Assembly: GCA_001632435.1 (NCBI GenBank)
Contig: KV423998.1
Location: 5,859-69,858, forward strand
DNA length: 64,000 bases
DNA from: Calocera cornea HHB12733
Taxonomy: Eukaryota; Basidiomycota; Dacrymycetes; Dacrymycetales; Dacrymycetaceae
Direction of reading: 5' to 3'
The notes below the pieces were generated by a model, which worked only from the letters and a program-made list of their open reading frames with translations, did not search any database and was not told where the DNA came from. The position numbers were made by a program, and so were the translations under genes. This document shows, piece by piece, positions 21,965-33,954 of this stretch (position 1 is the stretch's first letter; every line of letters begins with the position of its first letter).

Positions 21965-24900
21965 ATGGATGTGAGTGCTCACGTACCAGACTCGAACGGA
22001 CGCTCAACCAAGCACAGCCGACCTTTCTGAACGGCCTGCACACCCTGCTGCAGACATTGAGCAGCTCCACCGACACCACACAGATAAAAGCCGTCCGTCC
22101 TCCCCTTACCCCACAGACCCCGCTCAGCTCCTCACATGTCCTCGCAGGTCACCGCAACCCTCTCCCAGCAGTACTACCGCAACCCACAATGCGTGCCGGG
22201 CCTGTTCCAGATCATTATCACCTCGCCCGATGCCGGGGTGCGCCCTCCTCCCCCCCCTCCCTTGTGTGCGTGTATGCGGTGCTGACCCAGAGCAGGTCCG
22301 GCAAATAGCAGGCGTCGAGCTCCGCAAGCGTGTCGCGGGGCATGGCAGCAAGCTGTGGCTCGAGAACCCGCTCGAGATCAGGACGGCGCTCAAGAAGAAC
22401 ATTCTCGAGTTTGTGCTGATTGAGCCGGTGTGCGTGCGTGCATACACCCGCTGACAGCGTGCTGACGGGATACAGCTCCCTCGTCCGACACACGACGGCA
22501 CGTGTGGTTGCGGCGATTGCGGCCCGCGAGATGCAGGAGAAGACGTGGCCGGAGCTGCTGCCCTGGCTGTACCAGGCGTCCACGGCCCCCCTGGCCGAGA
22601 CGCGCGAGATCGGCGTGTTCATCATGTACAGCCTGACGGAGATCGGCGACGGCCCGTTCGCCGAGCACCTGGTCGAGGTGTACGAGCTGTTCCGGCGGAC
22701 GCTCCAGGACCCGGAGAGTATGGATGTGCGCGTGACCACCGTGCGCGCGCTGGGCACCCTCGCGCAGTATATCGACGTGGACGAGAAGGCCCAGATCCGT
22801 ACCTTCCAGAGCCTCTTCCCGCTCATCGTCGCCGTCCTCCGCGACTGCGTCACCACGGGCAACACGGACAGCGCGAAGCACGGGTTCGACGTCCTCGAGA
22901 CGCTGCTCATCCTCGACGCGCCGCTGATCGGCAAGAGCCTCCCGGAACTCGTCGACTTCTTCGTCACGGCTGCGGCGGACAAGGAGATCGAGGAGGACAT
23001 CCGCTGCATGGCGTTCAACGCGCTGATCTGGACGATCAAGTACCGCAAGAACAAGATGCAGGCGATGGGCATGGCCAAGACCATCCTGGAGCGCATCATG
23101 CCTGTCGGGTGTGAGGAGGACGCGGACGAGGAGGAAGAGGACAACCCGTGCCGGCTGTGCTTCCGCGCCATCGACACCCTCGCGACAACCTTTCCGCCCT
23201 CGCAGGTCTTCCCCACCCTCCACACCCTCGTCACCGCCTACATCCACTCGCCCGACTGGGCCCAGCGCAAGTGCGCCATGGTCGCCTTTGGCGTCGCCAT
23301 CGAGGGCTGCTCCGAGTTCATCCGCCCGCACATAGAAGGCCTCTGGCCGTTCCTCGACCTGGGGCTCAACGACAGCGAGTGGAAGGTGCGCAAGGCCGCG
23401 TGCATCGCGCTCGGCTGCGTGTGTGAATACCTCGGCGACGAGGCCGCCGAGCGCCACGCCATCTTCCTCCCGCACATCCTCAAGCTCATGAGCGACACCA
23501 ACACCCAGGCGACGGCGTGCCAGGCGCTCGACTCGTACCTCGAGTGCTTGGGCGACCACATCCTCCCCTATCTCGACGAGCTCATGGTGCGCCTCATCGG
23601 CCTCCTCCAGTCCGCAGACCGCCAGATGCAGAGCACCATCATCGGCGCGATCGGCTCCGCCGCGCACGCCGCAAAGGGCCGCTTCGCGCCCTACTTCCCA
23701 GAGTTCATGAAGCGCATCGAGCCCTGCTTCTTCCTCAAGGAGGAGGGCGACCTCGACCTGCGCGCCATCGCCGTCGACACGGCCGGCACGCTCGCCGAGG
23801 CCGTCGGGGCCGACGCGTTCCGGCCGTACTTTGAGCCGATGATGCAGCAGGCGCTCGACGGCCTCACCCTCGACAACCCCCGCACGCACGAGAGCAACTT
23901 CCTCTTCTTCATCGTCATGTCGCGCGTGTTCCCCGAGCTCATGGAGCCCTACCTCGCCACCATCATCCCCGTGCTCATCAAGAGCTGCCAGGAGCCCGAG
24001 TTCGAGGTGAACGAGGACGCCACGGGGTTCAGCGCCGTCACCTCGGGCAACGGCACGGCCGAGGCGCCGCTCGTGATCAAGAACGACGGGGACGAGGATA
24101 TCGACGTGGATGTCGAGGACGTCGAGGTCGCCTACGAGGACATCGTCAACACCTCCTCCGCCCAGGCCGTCGAGAAGGAGATCGCGGCGGACGCGCTGGG
24201 CCAGCTGTTCGCAAACATCAAGCTGCCCTTCCTGCCCTACGTCGAGGCGACCCTCGAGGTGCTCCTCGTACTCCTCGAGCACTTCTATGAGGGCATCAGG
24301 AAGGCCGCTGTGTCGAGCTGTATTGAGTATGTGCGGACGTTCTACCTCTTGGCAAACTACGAATGGACACCGGGCCAGCCGTCGGTGAGTGTATGTGCTG
24401 CTCAATGGGGCGAGGGTGCTGATATGCAACAGCCGCCACTGCACGACAATATCGTCAAGGTCCGCGATCTTGTGATGGATGGCTTGGTCGAGTGCCAGCA
24501 GACCGACGATGACAAGTGAGTCAAGATCCGGTTCATCTTTGTGATGAGAAACTTTAACTCAGCTCACTTCGACGCCACGGCGCATGAGACGAATGTTCAT
24601 TTTATGTCTGACCTTTTGCTTTCTGCATCGTTCATCTGAACCGATCCTGACCATGCTACTCAAGGAACTCCGTCGCAACGTTGTGCAGCTCCCTTGGCGA
24701 GCTTTTGACGGCGTACGGCCCGACAGTAATGGGTGACCACAGCGAGGAGATTGCCAACCTCGCCATGGCCGTGCTCGACAAGTCCCATCTGTGCCAACAA
24801 GACACCGATGCAGCAGAGGAGGACCCGGAGGACGTGATCGAGGACCAGGCGGAGTACGACTCTGTGCTGACGAGCTCGGCCATGGACCTCGTGGCTGGCC

Positions 24901-25610
24901 TTGCACATGCATACGCAGGCGCGTTCAAGAACGCCTTCCCCAAGTTCCTGCCGCTCATCGCTCAGTATGCCGGCAAGGGCCACAGTATGACCGACCGCTC
25001 GGCCGCCATCGGCACATTCGGCGAGATCATCGGCGCGATGGGCCCGGCGGTGACCGACTTTACCGTGCCATTGGGTCAGCTCCTGATGCCGGTATTGGAG
25101 GATGACGAGGCCGAGGTGCGGTCGAATGCCGCATACGCGATCGGCGTGCTGGTCGAGCACAGTGAGATGGACATGTCCGGAGAGTACCTCAACATCCTCG
25201 CCCGCCTGCAGCCCTTCTTCAAGACTGAAGAGACGACCGGCTCTCCCATGAACGCGCGGGACAATGCCTGCGGCGCCGTCGCGCGCATGCTGCTCAAGAG
25301 CCTCGACAAGCTGCCGGCGGCGCAGGTGCTGCCGGTCCTCTTCAGCGGCCTGCCCTTGCGGAGCGACACGCAGGAGAACAAGCCGGTCTTCAAGTGCATC
25401 CTGCACATCTCGCAGGTGCAGCCGGCGCTGCTCGAGCCGTACTGGGAGCCCCTCCTCTCCCTCTTCCACCACGTCCTCGTCGTTCCCGAGGGCGGGGAGA
25501 GCGAGCTCGACGACGAGACGCGGACGGGCGTGCTCGCGCTCGTGCGTCACCTGAACCAGGTCATGCCCGACAAGGTGGCCGCGGCCGGGCTGGCGCAGGC
25601 GCTCGCTTAG
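21965..25610 (+). CDS. KAP123: Importin-beta family karyopherin Kap123 (importin-4), 1080 aa
   Basis: Seven exons: 21965-21970 (only ATGGAT), 22018-22092, 22148-22237, 22296-22429, 22476-24384, 24433-24515 and 24665-25610, total 3243 bases in frame. Kap123 imports ribosomal proteins and histones. HEAT repeats run the whole length. Characteristic pieces are QIAGVELRKRV, VRHTTARVVAAIA, SLTEIGDGPF, the acidic loop CEEDADEEEEDNP, KVRKAACIALGCVCEYLGDEA, and near the C-terminus TFGEIIGAMGPAV and ARDNACGAVARM. Length is close to yeast Kap123 (1113). The six-base first exon is inferred from the missing N-terminal helix (PTFLNGLHTLLQTLSSSTDT), which is coded in exon 2. The sixth intron is 149 bases, the longest in this gene. 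Confidence 0.93.
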
Positions 25611-26169
25611 ACAGGCCACGCATACCGTAGTGTATGATAGGCCCTTGACTGTTGGCTGACGCCCCCTCACGACAAGCATGTTTACCTCATTCCCATTCCC
25701 ATTCTCATTCTCATTCTGTTTCCCCAATTCTCTATTTTGCTCTCGACTTTATTCATTGCCGATGCCGTCTTCCCCTCCCGCACGATTTCTGATTCCTGGA
25801 TACCACAAGTCTAATGGATGTGCCCCCCACGTCGCCCGCCGTCGAACCGCTCGCATTACTCGCAAGAACTGTAGTCCGAGAGAATTATGCTCTTTCTAAT
25901 CTATCCAATGTCGATATACTCCATGCGCGTGACAGGCGAGGATACGGTGTGCTGAGGCCATGAGGCCCAGTACGAAGGATGTCGCGGCCGGCCCTATTGC
26001 GATGCCAACAGCTGGCTACTCTTCATTTCCCGTCATCGCAGATGGAGCTGAAGCCGGCAGGGGATCATGCAGTAGACGTCCTCGCTTGAGTCGTGAGCTG
26101 TTCATCCCACCATAGGTATTTTCTTGCCCCCGATCCTCCTCCTGTCCCCGTCTCACGTTCGGAAACGCA
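25611..26169. other. Convergent intergenic region
   Basis: It lies between the KAP123 and RPC9 stops. It includes a degenerate hexamer tract of (TTCCCA/TTCTCA) at about 25688-25720, probably in the KAP123 3' UTR. No gene was seen. Confidence 0.5.
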
Positions 26170-26990
26170 CTACTCCTCCACCTCATCAATCTCCACATCC
26201 ACCTCCTCAGGAGCATCAAACTCCTCCGCCCACGGATCCGGCTCCGCCTCCTCCTCAGGCAGGAACAGCTGCTCTTCCTGCTCCTTCCCGTTCCCCTGCT
26301 TCTCGTCCGCAGGGCCGTCCTTCGCAGGCGAAGGCGAAGGGGCTGGGCGCAGCGTGGCGAGCTCGGAGGCGGCCTGGGCCTGGGACTCCCGCACGAGCGC
26401 GAGGATCTGCGAGGCTGACTCGTCCGACAGCCGGTCTTCGAAGTTCTCGATTATCTGCAGTGCAGTGGGGTCAGCCTGGGGCCAGGGATCCCGCGCCGCC
26501 CTGCTCCGGAGAGCCGGTGGGCCGCTGAGTAGCGCAAGGATGGAGCAGGCGCGGGAGCAGGTAAGCGCGAAGAGAAGGGAAGGGAAAAGGGAAGGACAAG
26601 GGCAAGGGCAAGAGCCGGACGCACAGTATACAGGACGACCAGCTCCGTGGGCATCTGGTTGCATATCTGCAGCTTCTCCGTCCTGGTGAGCCTGAGCCCG
26701 AAGCCGGCCAGGCCGCGCGCGAGGTGCTGCACGCTCCCGGCCGTCTGGTCGCACGCGTCGACGTGCTTCGAGGTGAGGTACGTCCGGAGCTGTTCGTGCT
26801 GGCGTTAGCTAGCCGGCGTGTATGTGCAGGTGGGCAGCCCGGACGCACGCACATCGTTCTGGATCGCCCGCTGGTTGGCGGGCATGTCGCCGTACGTGCC
26901 CTGGGCGAGCGCATCGCTGTCCAGCTCCTGGACGAGGGAGAGCACCTCGTAGTTTGAGAGAAAGGCCGTGCGGGCGTTGACGACCTCCAT
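26170..26990 (-). CDS. RPC17: RNA polymerase III subunit Rpc9/Rpc17 (198 aa)
   Basis: Three exons on the minus strand: 26853-26990, 26625-26798 and 26170-26454, total 597 bases in frame. The N-terminus MEVVNARTAFLSNYEVLSLV is diagnostic of the Rpb4/Rpc9 (CRCP) family; Rpc9 pairs with Rpc25 to form the Pol III stalk used in initiation. The HRDC-like helical core continues through LRTYLTSKHV, RLTRTEKLQICNQMPTEL and ENFEDRLSDE. The C-terminal third is an extra acidic tail (Pro/Glu-rich, ending EEVDVEIDEVEE). The start codon is fixed by homology. Confidence 0.9.
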
Positions 26991-27431
26991 GCCCGCGTCG
27001 GCTGAGCGGGTGACCAGCTAGGCTTCGAGTGCTGGAGGTGGGCAGGACGAAAGCAGAGGACGAGTCAGTGAGGGACGTCGCGTGTGCACAGAGCGTGAAA
27101 TGATTGAGGGAAGAACGTGCTTTGTCCGGAGACAATACACCCTGTGCCGAGCGCGAGTCGTTCGTCGTTCGTCGTTCGTGGCCGAGTCCGCCGGTGTTGC
27201 ACCTGCTGATCGCCCATTGCTGCCCTCTCATCGCCCCTCCTTTACTAGTCCTGCACTCCTGGGTCTAGTCTCGCTGCTCCGCTCTACTGTTAAAAGGCAG
27301 GCTGCTCGGCGTGGTATGCCCCTTCGCGCCTGACCGACCCGCGCGACCAAAGCGGTCCTCCTCACGTTCCTTCCCTCCTCTGCCAACCCGTCCCCGCTCC
27401 CTCACCCACCCAGCGCAACAGGAAGCACACC
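26991..27431. promoter_or_regulatory. Divergent promoter, RPC17 and MSC2
   Basis: A 441-base gap separates the divergent start codons. It contains a short direct repeat (three tandem copies of GTCGTTC-like sequence near 27160-27180) and a pyrimidine-rich block before the MSC2 ATG. Confidence 0.45.
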
Positions 27432-30400
27432 ATGTACGCGCCCGCACACACCCGCGGCCGCCTCTCCGTCTCCCTCGGCACGCCCTTCACCGCCTCATTC
27501 CCCTCCCTCTCCCACCCCTCCCCGCCCGGCCTCGCCCCCCAGCAAGGCGCGCAAGGCCACTACCGCGGCGCCCGCTCAATCAGCATCGCCGGCCTCCCGC
27601 CCTCCGCCAGGCGCACCCTCCCACCAGAACTCCTCCTCCTCCTCGTGTGCAGCGGCACCCTCCTCGCCGTCTCCGCCCACGTCGCCAAGCTCTGGCTCGT
27701 CGAGCGCGACGTAGGCGTGCTATGGACAACCCTCGGCGTGCTCTGCGCGCAGACCGCCCTCGAGGCTGCCCTCGGAGGGCTGACGAGCAGGAGAGGCCTG
27801 AAGAAGGACGACGCGCTGCCGAGGCTTAATGCCGTGCAGGGCGTTAGTGGCCGGGCCATCGACGCGGGGCTCAGGTTTGCCGAGGTCCTGGGGGTGATGG
27901 GCATGTTTGCTGGGTTGAGCGCTACCAAGTGCGTCCCGTATTACTACTGAGTTGTGTGAGGAAAGGTGCTGAGATACGTTCAGGGTGGTGCTGATCACGC
28001 AGTTCGTCCACCTCGCCGCGCTCGTCCCCTCCGTACGTCCTCCTTCTTCCCCCTGCAGCCCTACTAACCCCCTCCCAGATCCCCTCCCCACGCCTCCTCC
28101 TCCCCCCCCTCCTGCTCCTCCTCCTCTCCACGCTCTACCCACCCCTCCCCCTCCCAACATCCCTCCTGACCTACACATACCTAGCCGCGTTCGCCGCGTG
28201 CGTGTATGCGCGCAAGCGCCTTCTGCCCGCGAGCAGCTCCGGCTCCGGCTCGGCGGGCGCGGCGGGCATAGCGCTCGTCGCTGTCCTGCTCGGGTGGATC
28301 ATGGTACCACTTTCCCCCTTTTTCCAAGCGAGCCAAAGCTGACCCACGACCGCAGGGCCTCCTCCTGCCCCACCCAGCACTCAGCACCCTCCCGCTCTTC
28401 CTCCCGCCTGCCCTCTCCCAGCTCCTCACCCCCCACACGCGCTACTTGATCTCCAACCTCCTCCCCGCCAAGCCGCACGCTACCCTCGCTTTCGCAACGT
28501 ACGCGGTGCTCGCGGGCGTGTTTGGCGCGCTGGCGTTCAGGAGGGCGCCAGGTGTGCTGGATCTGGCGCTGTTTAGCTCCCTGGTCTACGGTACGCTTCC
28601 TCCTTCCCACGCAGCGGAGCGCGGCCCTGACGCGCGTAGCCGTGCGAGCAAGCACCTCCCCCACGCCGCTCACGCCCAAGAAGGCGGCCAACCAGACCCT
28701 CCGCCTCGTCCGCACGTACATCCAGCACATCTGGAACCATCCCGAGTCGCGCCGCATCTTCCTCTTCCTGCTCGTCAACCTCGCCTACATGGGCGTACAG
28801 ATGCTCTACGGCGTGTGGACGAACAGCCTCGGGCTGATCTCTGACGGTGCGTTCCGCTCCGCCCACTGCCACACCACGTGTGTAGCGCAAGATGCTGATG
28901 AACGAAATCAGCGATCCACATGGCCTTCGACTGCCTGTCGATCGCGCTGGGCCTGACCGCGAGCGTGATGGCCAAATGGCGGCCAAACAGCACCTTCACC
29001 TACGGCTACGGGCGCATCGAGACGCTCTCGGGCTTCGCCAACGGCGTCTTCCTCATCCTCATCTCGGTCTTCATCGTCTTCGAGGCCGTGCAGCGGCTGC
29101 TCGACCCCCCGGAGATGAACACGAACCAGCTGCTGCTTGTCAGCTCGCTGGGGCTCGCCGTCAACCTGTTCGGCATGTTCGCGACGGGCGGACATGCGCA
29201 TCATCATCATGGGCATTCACATGGCGTGCGTCTCGTCTATCCTTCTCATTTGACGAATGCTGAGCGGGGGGGCAGCACGACCATCATCATGCGATGCACC
29301 CGCACTCCCACGAGGGGCACCAGCACCAGCACCAGCATGATCACGACCATGAGCATGGACACTCGCACGAAGGCTATGATCACGGGCACAGCCATGCGCA
29401 CGAGAACGGTCACAAGCACGAGCACGAGCATGCGTATGGGAAGCACGAGAACGGACATGCGGGGCACGGGCATGCGCATTCCGAGGAGCATGAGCATGAG
29501 CATGGGCACGGGCCCGGGCCGGGGCACGATCATGCGGAGATGCACGAGCGCGATCATGATCATGTGCACGACGAGAAGTGCAACCATGAGCGTGAACACG
29601 AGCACGAGCACGAGCATGATCACCATGATCACTCGCATAGGAACGGCCATGCACACTCGCACGACCACTCGCCCGCTCCACACTCTCATTCTCACACGCA
29701 CACCCCCACGCGCACACACGAGTCACCAGGAATGGACAGCGACATCTCAGCGCTCGACGACTCGCCCACGCCCGCGCGGCCGCACCACACGCACCGCCCA
29801 GCCTCGCTCAACCTCGGCAATGGCCGCCCGACCCCGCCAGCAACGATCCTCGTCAACGGCGGGGCGCACTCGCCTATCCTGTCGCCTGACTCGGCGCGGA
29901 CGGAGACGGAGACGGGCAGTGGGCTGGACACGCCTATCGTGCTGAGCCCGCCGATGGAAGTGAGCCACTTTCTGAAGACGCCGAGGGTGCCAAGTTTCCA
30001 GATGCACGAGGAGGAACACGCGCACGATCATGATCGCGATCACGACCACGACCATAACCACGACCATGACCATGGGCATAAGCATGGGCATAAGCATGGG
30101 GAGGACGAACACGATCAGCAGCATGCGCGCTCGAGCGGGCATGGCCATGGACACGACCACGGCCATAGCCATAATATGCGTGGCGTGTTCTTGCATGTCA
30201 TGGCTGTAAGCGTTCCGTACACGATAATGTGGGCAAGACGCTGATATACGAGGTGATAGGACACGCTGGGCTCGGTCGGAGTTATCGTTTCGACATTATT
30301 GATCAAGTTCTACCGATGGAACGGGTTCGACCCCATCGCCTCCATCTTCATCGCCATCCTGATCGCCGCGTCCGTCATCCCCCTCGTAATCGACGCCGGC

Positions 30401-30757
30401 CAGGTGCTGGCGCTCGACGTGGGCTCGGAGCAGGAGGCCGATATCCGGCAAGCGCTCAGCGAGCTGAGCTCAGTCGAGGGCCTCGCGAGCTACAGCGCGG
30501 CGCGCTTCTGGCCCAAAGATGCCGTGACGCTCATCGGGACGATCCACATCCAGCTCACGGCGAACGCCGCGTCGCGCGACCCGGGCGGGCCGCACTCGGT
30601 GCAGAAGGCGGGGTATGCGGACCTGGAGCGCGTCGTGCGGAGGGTGGAGAACGTGTTGAAGGGAAAGCTCGATGGGTTGGAGGAACTGAGCGTGCAGGTT
30701 GAGGGCAGCATCGGGCAGCCGTTTTGCTCCTGTAGACCGAAGCTTCTCGCTAGTTGA
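27432..30757 (+). CDS. MSC2: Msc2-type CDF zinc transporter with His-rich loop (984 aa)
   Basis: Eight exons: 27432-27928, 27984-28032, 28079-28303, 28356-28590, 28640-28846, 28912-29225, 29276-30205 and 30260-30757, total 2955 bases in frame. Yeast Msc2 partners Zrg17 to move zinc into the ER. The first 370 residues form several extra membrane segments (LLLLLLSTLYPP, ALVAVLLGWIM), as in Msc2 and ZnT5. The cation-diffusion-facilitator core follows: GLISDAIHMAFDCLSIALGL with HxxxD in TM2, TYGYGRIETLSGFANG, and HVMADTLGSVGVI with the second HxxxD in TM5. Between TM4 and TM5 lies a loop of about 310 residues packed with His, Asp, Glu and Gly (29190-30180). The C-terminal cytoplasmic domain ends near LSVQVEG. 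In intron 4 the acceptor at 28639 is the only one in phase. Confidence 0.92.
29190..30180 (+). repeat. Histidine-rich coding tract (CA[CT]GA[GC]-type repeats)
   Basis: The MSC2 loop is built of irregular His-x and His-Asp/Glu/Gly dipeptides coded by CAC/CAT alternating with GAG, GAC and GGC. It occurs in two blocks (about 29190-29705 and 30018-30176) separated by a Ser/Pro-rich spacer. The open frames on the opposite strand here are composition artefacts. Confidence 0.85.
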
Positions 30758-30955
30758 GCGTATATGTTTGTTCATGGGATACCCAGTCACTGCATGCATC
30801 AATCTGTTATGCCGAACATTTTCACGCCACCGTCGTCTATATGAGCAGGACATCGGATGCGCTGAAATCTTGGGTACGATCAAGAATGCCGCGTGCAAAA
30901 TCTACAGATGGGTCAGTATTCTGAGTGTAAATTTCTAGTGAGTTGTTAGTGAGCC

Positions 30956-30998
30956 AGGAACAAAACCTACTGAGCTGTTAGCAGCTCAACGGGTTCCT
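30956..30998. repeat. Imperfect inverted repeat
   Basis: Outer arms AGGAAC (30956-30961) and GTTCCT (30993-30998) enclose inner arms TGAGCTG (30971-30977) and CAGCTCA (30982-30988) around a four-base loop. It sits 199 bases after the MSC2 stop, so it could form a hairpin in the 3' region or mark an insertion. Confidence 0.65.
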
Positions 30999-31098
30999 GT
31001 TTGAGTATTAGTATGGTCTTACCGCGTTTCCTACTGACTTTGTTAGTATCTGGTGCCCGCGCGAACGGTTGAGGTTATTCGAAATCTCGTTGCGGGCT

Positions 31099-31178
31099 AG
31101 ACGAGAATCGAACCCCGGCTTTCAGGGGGGCGGCTACTAGTTTTCGCGCGTCCTTACCGCTGAGCCACCGGGGAGGCA
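31099..31178 (-). other. Degenerate tRNA-like sequence with A and B boxes
   Basis: On the minus strand TGGCTCAGCGG (31157-31167) is a perfect Pol III A box. GGTTCGATTC (31105-31114) matches the B box, 42 bases downstream. I could not fold a proper cloverleaf: the T stem pairs only at three of five positions, the D stem has mismatches and the acceptor arms do not pair. It is therefore a tRNA pseudogene or tRNA-derived element, not a working tRNA. Confidence 0.5.
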
Positions 31179-31247
31179 AAGTCCCAAACCCACATCAGGG
31201 ATCAAGACCCCAATGGGAGAGGCCGTGCGCCCCCTCAGGGTGGCGGC

Positions 31248-31440
31248 TGAGGTGCAAATCCGCTCGGAAAAATGTGTGGTGGTTCCGAGCCGACACGAGG
31301 ACTGACTTCCGTTGCATCGGCTTCTTCGCGACCGCGTGGCAAGTTGATGTTCTGATTGGCTCCGCGGCGAACGGTACGAAACATTGGGCATTTGCCTCCG
31401 TGATAGCGACCGTGCTTGTGACAACCCGAGCAAGTATCTA
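31248..31440 (-). pseudogene. Possible zinc-knuckle (Gag-like) fragment
   Basis: A minus-strand frame reads CSGCHKHGRYHGGKCP followed by an Arg/Glu/Pro-rich stretch and a stop near 31250. The Cys/His spacing (Cx2C...Hx3C) resembles, but does not equal, the retroviral-type zinc knuckle Cx2Cx4Hx4C. There is no start and no polymerase. It could be a scrap of a retroelement Gag next to the tRNA-like sequence, or chance. Confidence 0.3.
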
Positions 31441-31474
31441 TGGCGCCTGAAGGTGCTCTATTGAACCGTATTTC

Positions 31475-33679
31475 TTACTGACTTGTGCTCTCTGCATGAT
31501 CTTGGAGGGCTGCAACTACCACCTCGGTCAATCCAATCACGCCTTCTTCCTCCAACTTCTGGCCCACCAACTGGAGGTTAACCGGCGCGTCCTTGTACAC
31601 GTCCGGTGAAGTGTCTGCAGATATTTATCAGTGGGAACCTACGCTTGGACTCAGTACACGCACACAGATTGTATGCAATCTGATCTTCCGGATATCGGAA
31701 CTGGTGAGGTGGCTGCGGTACATCGAGAGCTGGATCCACGACGGTGACTGGGAAGACGGACGCCGGATAGTCCAAGGTGTTGCAGAACGAAGTGTAGTAC
31801 GAGTATCTAGATGTGGGTCAGTGAAGCACGTTGGTGTATCTACCACATCACTCACGTGTACTTTCCCAAAGGCGGCGCGGCATAGGGCGCGACTGGAGTG
31901 ATAAGGCCATCAATTGGTCTACCGGTGCTGGTCTTTGCCGTGGTCGCCATCCAGCCGTCAAGATAGTCCTTCCTCAGCGCTCTAAGCTTCCATTGGATTT
32001 TCCAAAGCTCATATGCGCTGAGAGGCTTCAACGGCTCTGGCACCGTTCCTCCCTTGTTCATCGGCTTGGCGCCAAATGGCATGTCGAGCTGCTCAGCTGG
32101 AGGTGCATCCGGAGCCATGCTCTTCAGCAGCGGCTCTTTGGTCGGGACACAGTCATCGTAGAAGTTCTCGCCTCCATCCGCGTAGAAGATCGCCATTGCG
32201 TGTGCACGGAGGACCGAGTGGGACACGGGTGGTACCCAATCGATGACTTTGAATGTTAGCCGAAACTCTCACGCTACGGTGCTTAACGTACCGGTATGGC
32301 CTGCCGCAAGCAGCGCCGCCTTAGCCATTTTCAAAGCTCGGAGAACGGGAGGGTGTGGCTTGACAACACCATCATCCCACATGATGCCAAAGCACATGTT
32401 CTTCCCCCCTCCATGCTTCTTGAGCTGGTACTCAGACTCGTCCCACGGCTTTCGAATGCACACGGGATCATGCATCCAAGGCTCTCCATCAAGTACGGCT
32501 TTGGTAAAGACGCGCAGTCCTGATGCCGAAGCGCACAGCGGACCAAGGACAGAAGCGATGGACTCTTGGCCAAGCGAGGAGTTCATAGCACCTTGGTAAG
32601 GTATGCTGAATTCAGCATATCAGCTTGTGATAATGTATGTGGTCGAGATGAGCACTGTGTTACCGATTATACGACGGTCGCAAGCCGTAAAGACCGCACA
32701 TTCCAGCAGGTATCCGAACGCTTCCACCAATATCCTATCACACATCAGCCTATGTTGATCCTGAGATATCACGCAACCTACCGAGCCAACACCCATCAAA
32801 GAGCCTCCCAACGCGATAAGTGCGCCTTCGCCTCCGCTAGATCCACCTGGAGTGAGGCTGCGGTTGTATGGGTTCACGGTGCGCCCAAAGACGACATTGT
32901 ATGTTTCGGGGAACATCAGAGTCTGACCACAAACGTGAGGACAATACATCATCGAACTTGGTATCTTACCTGGGGAACATTCGTGCGCACGAAGGGTACG
33001 GCACCCGCCGCAAGAAGCACATCTATCATGTGGCATCAGCAAAGCGATGAGCCTGGGCTGAGCAACATACCGACAAGGACTGCATTCTGCTTCGCAGGCT
33101 TGTTGACCCAGCTAACATAACCTGGACAATAACTAGTCAGTAGATGAAGTGTCATGATTTAAAGTAGCTGACCCATAACTGTGTCCATTCCCTCGATGCA
33201 GATCTGGTCCTTCAAGCTGATAGGAAGGCCATGGAGTGGTCCCACCGGTTTGCCGGTCTCTTTAAACTGCTTGTCGAGAGACTCTGCCCATGACAACGCT
33301 TTGTCGACAAATATCTCTGTTAAGCAGTTTGTCTGAAGCACGACTTCGTGAGCTCGAGCTCGACGCATAGTGAAGCTTGGGATCCTTGACTGACGACTTG
33401 ATGCGCAATGATCGCTCTCTTGTAGAAAGCCGAGGTCACGTCAACTGCACTCCATTCGCCTTTTGCCACTTTATCGAGCAATACGACAGCATCCTTCACC
33501 CCAGTTATTTCGAGCTCTTTGGAAGTAAGCAGGCCGCAAGTTTCCGGGACAGTCATGACATTTAGCACGTCATCCGCAGGAGGATCCGTGATGAGCCATT
33601 CCTTTGGTATCTTGGAAAGCTGGTCCGCCTTCTTGGCGGCCGCGATTGCCTTCCAGCTCTTAGTGCCAGCGTTGCCCAT
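31475..33679 (-). CDS. Amidase-signature family amidase (581 aa)
   Basis: Ten exons on the minus strand: 33398-33679, 33173-33332, 33071-33121, 32970-33022, 32782-32922, 32664-32734, 32292-32605, 31856-32246, 31664-31806 and 31475-31614, total 1746 bases in frame. It hydrolyses C-N bonds of amides with a Ser-cisSer-Lys triad. All three parts are present: Lys in GLPISLKDQ, the Gly/Ser loop TPGGSSGGEGALIA and the nucleophile in DIGGSVRIPAG. The N-terminal helices (KRAIIAHQTNCLTEI) and C-terminal APVNLQLVGQKLEEEGV are typical of fungal acetamidases. No signal peptide is visible, so it is likely cytosolic. The exact substrate (acetamide, fatty amide or another) cannot be read from sequence. It lies next to two same-strand M20 hydrolases. 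Confidence 0.9.
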
Positions 33680-33954
33680 GTTATCCAGAGAGCGAAAGAC
33701 AGGAAAGAGTACAACACAGAGATTGCTATCTCTGAGGCAAACTATCGATATTTCGACGATAAGGGTCCTCTGGTATGTTGGTCGGGCGAGCGGGATATCA
33801 GCGGCATTCATTAGGCCGAGGGCTCGGACTACCAAACACAGCGCGCGTGGACGCAATGGGCGCTGCTTGTGTCATAGTTGCTATTGTCTATCAAAGCTAC
33901 ATACAAGCATACATGGGTCGGATTTATCCTTCCTCTATGCAACATACCCTTTTC

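Larger units (their letters stand above)
30758..31474. other. Non-coding region between convergent MSC2 and amidase
   Basis: This 717-base gap is much longer than other convergent gaps here (29-190 bases). It contains an inverted repeat (30956-30998), a tRNA-like sequence (31099-31178, minus) and a possible zinc-knuckle coding scrap (31248-31440, minus). The mixture suggests an old insertion. Confidence 0.55.

Noticed and set aside
22390..24444. 684-codon open frame antisense to KAP123
   Set aside because: It is the mirror of a GC-rich coding strand whose codon bias removes antisense stops. It is full of His/Val/Asp/Arg readings and has no family features.
29246..29719. Met/Val-rich hydrophobic frame on the minus strand
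   Set aside because: It is the reverse complement of the His/Asp/Glu codons of the MSC2 loop, which read as Met, Val and Leu.
31099..31178. Functional tRNA gene
   Set aside because: A and B boxes are present but acceptor, D and T stems do not pair, and no clear anticodon loop can be placed.
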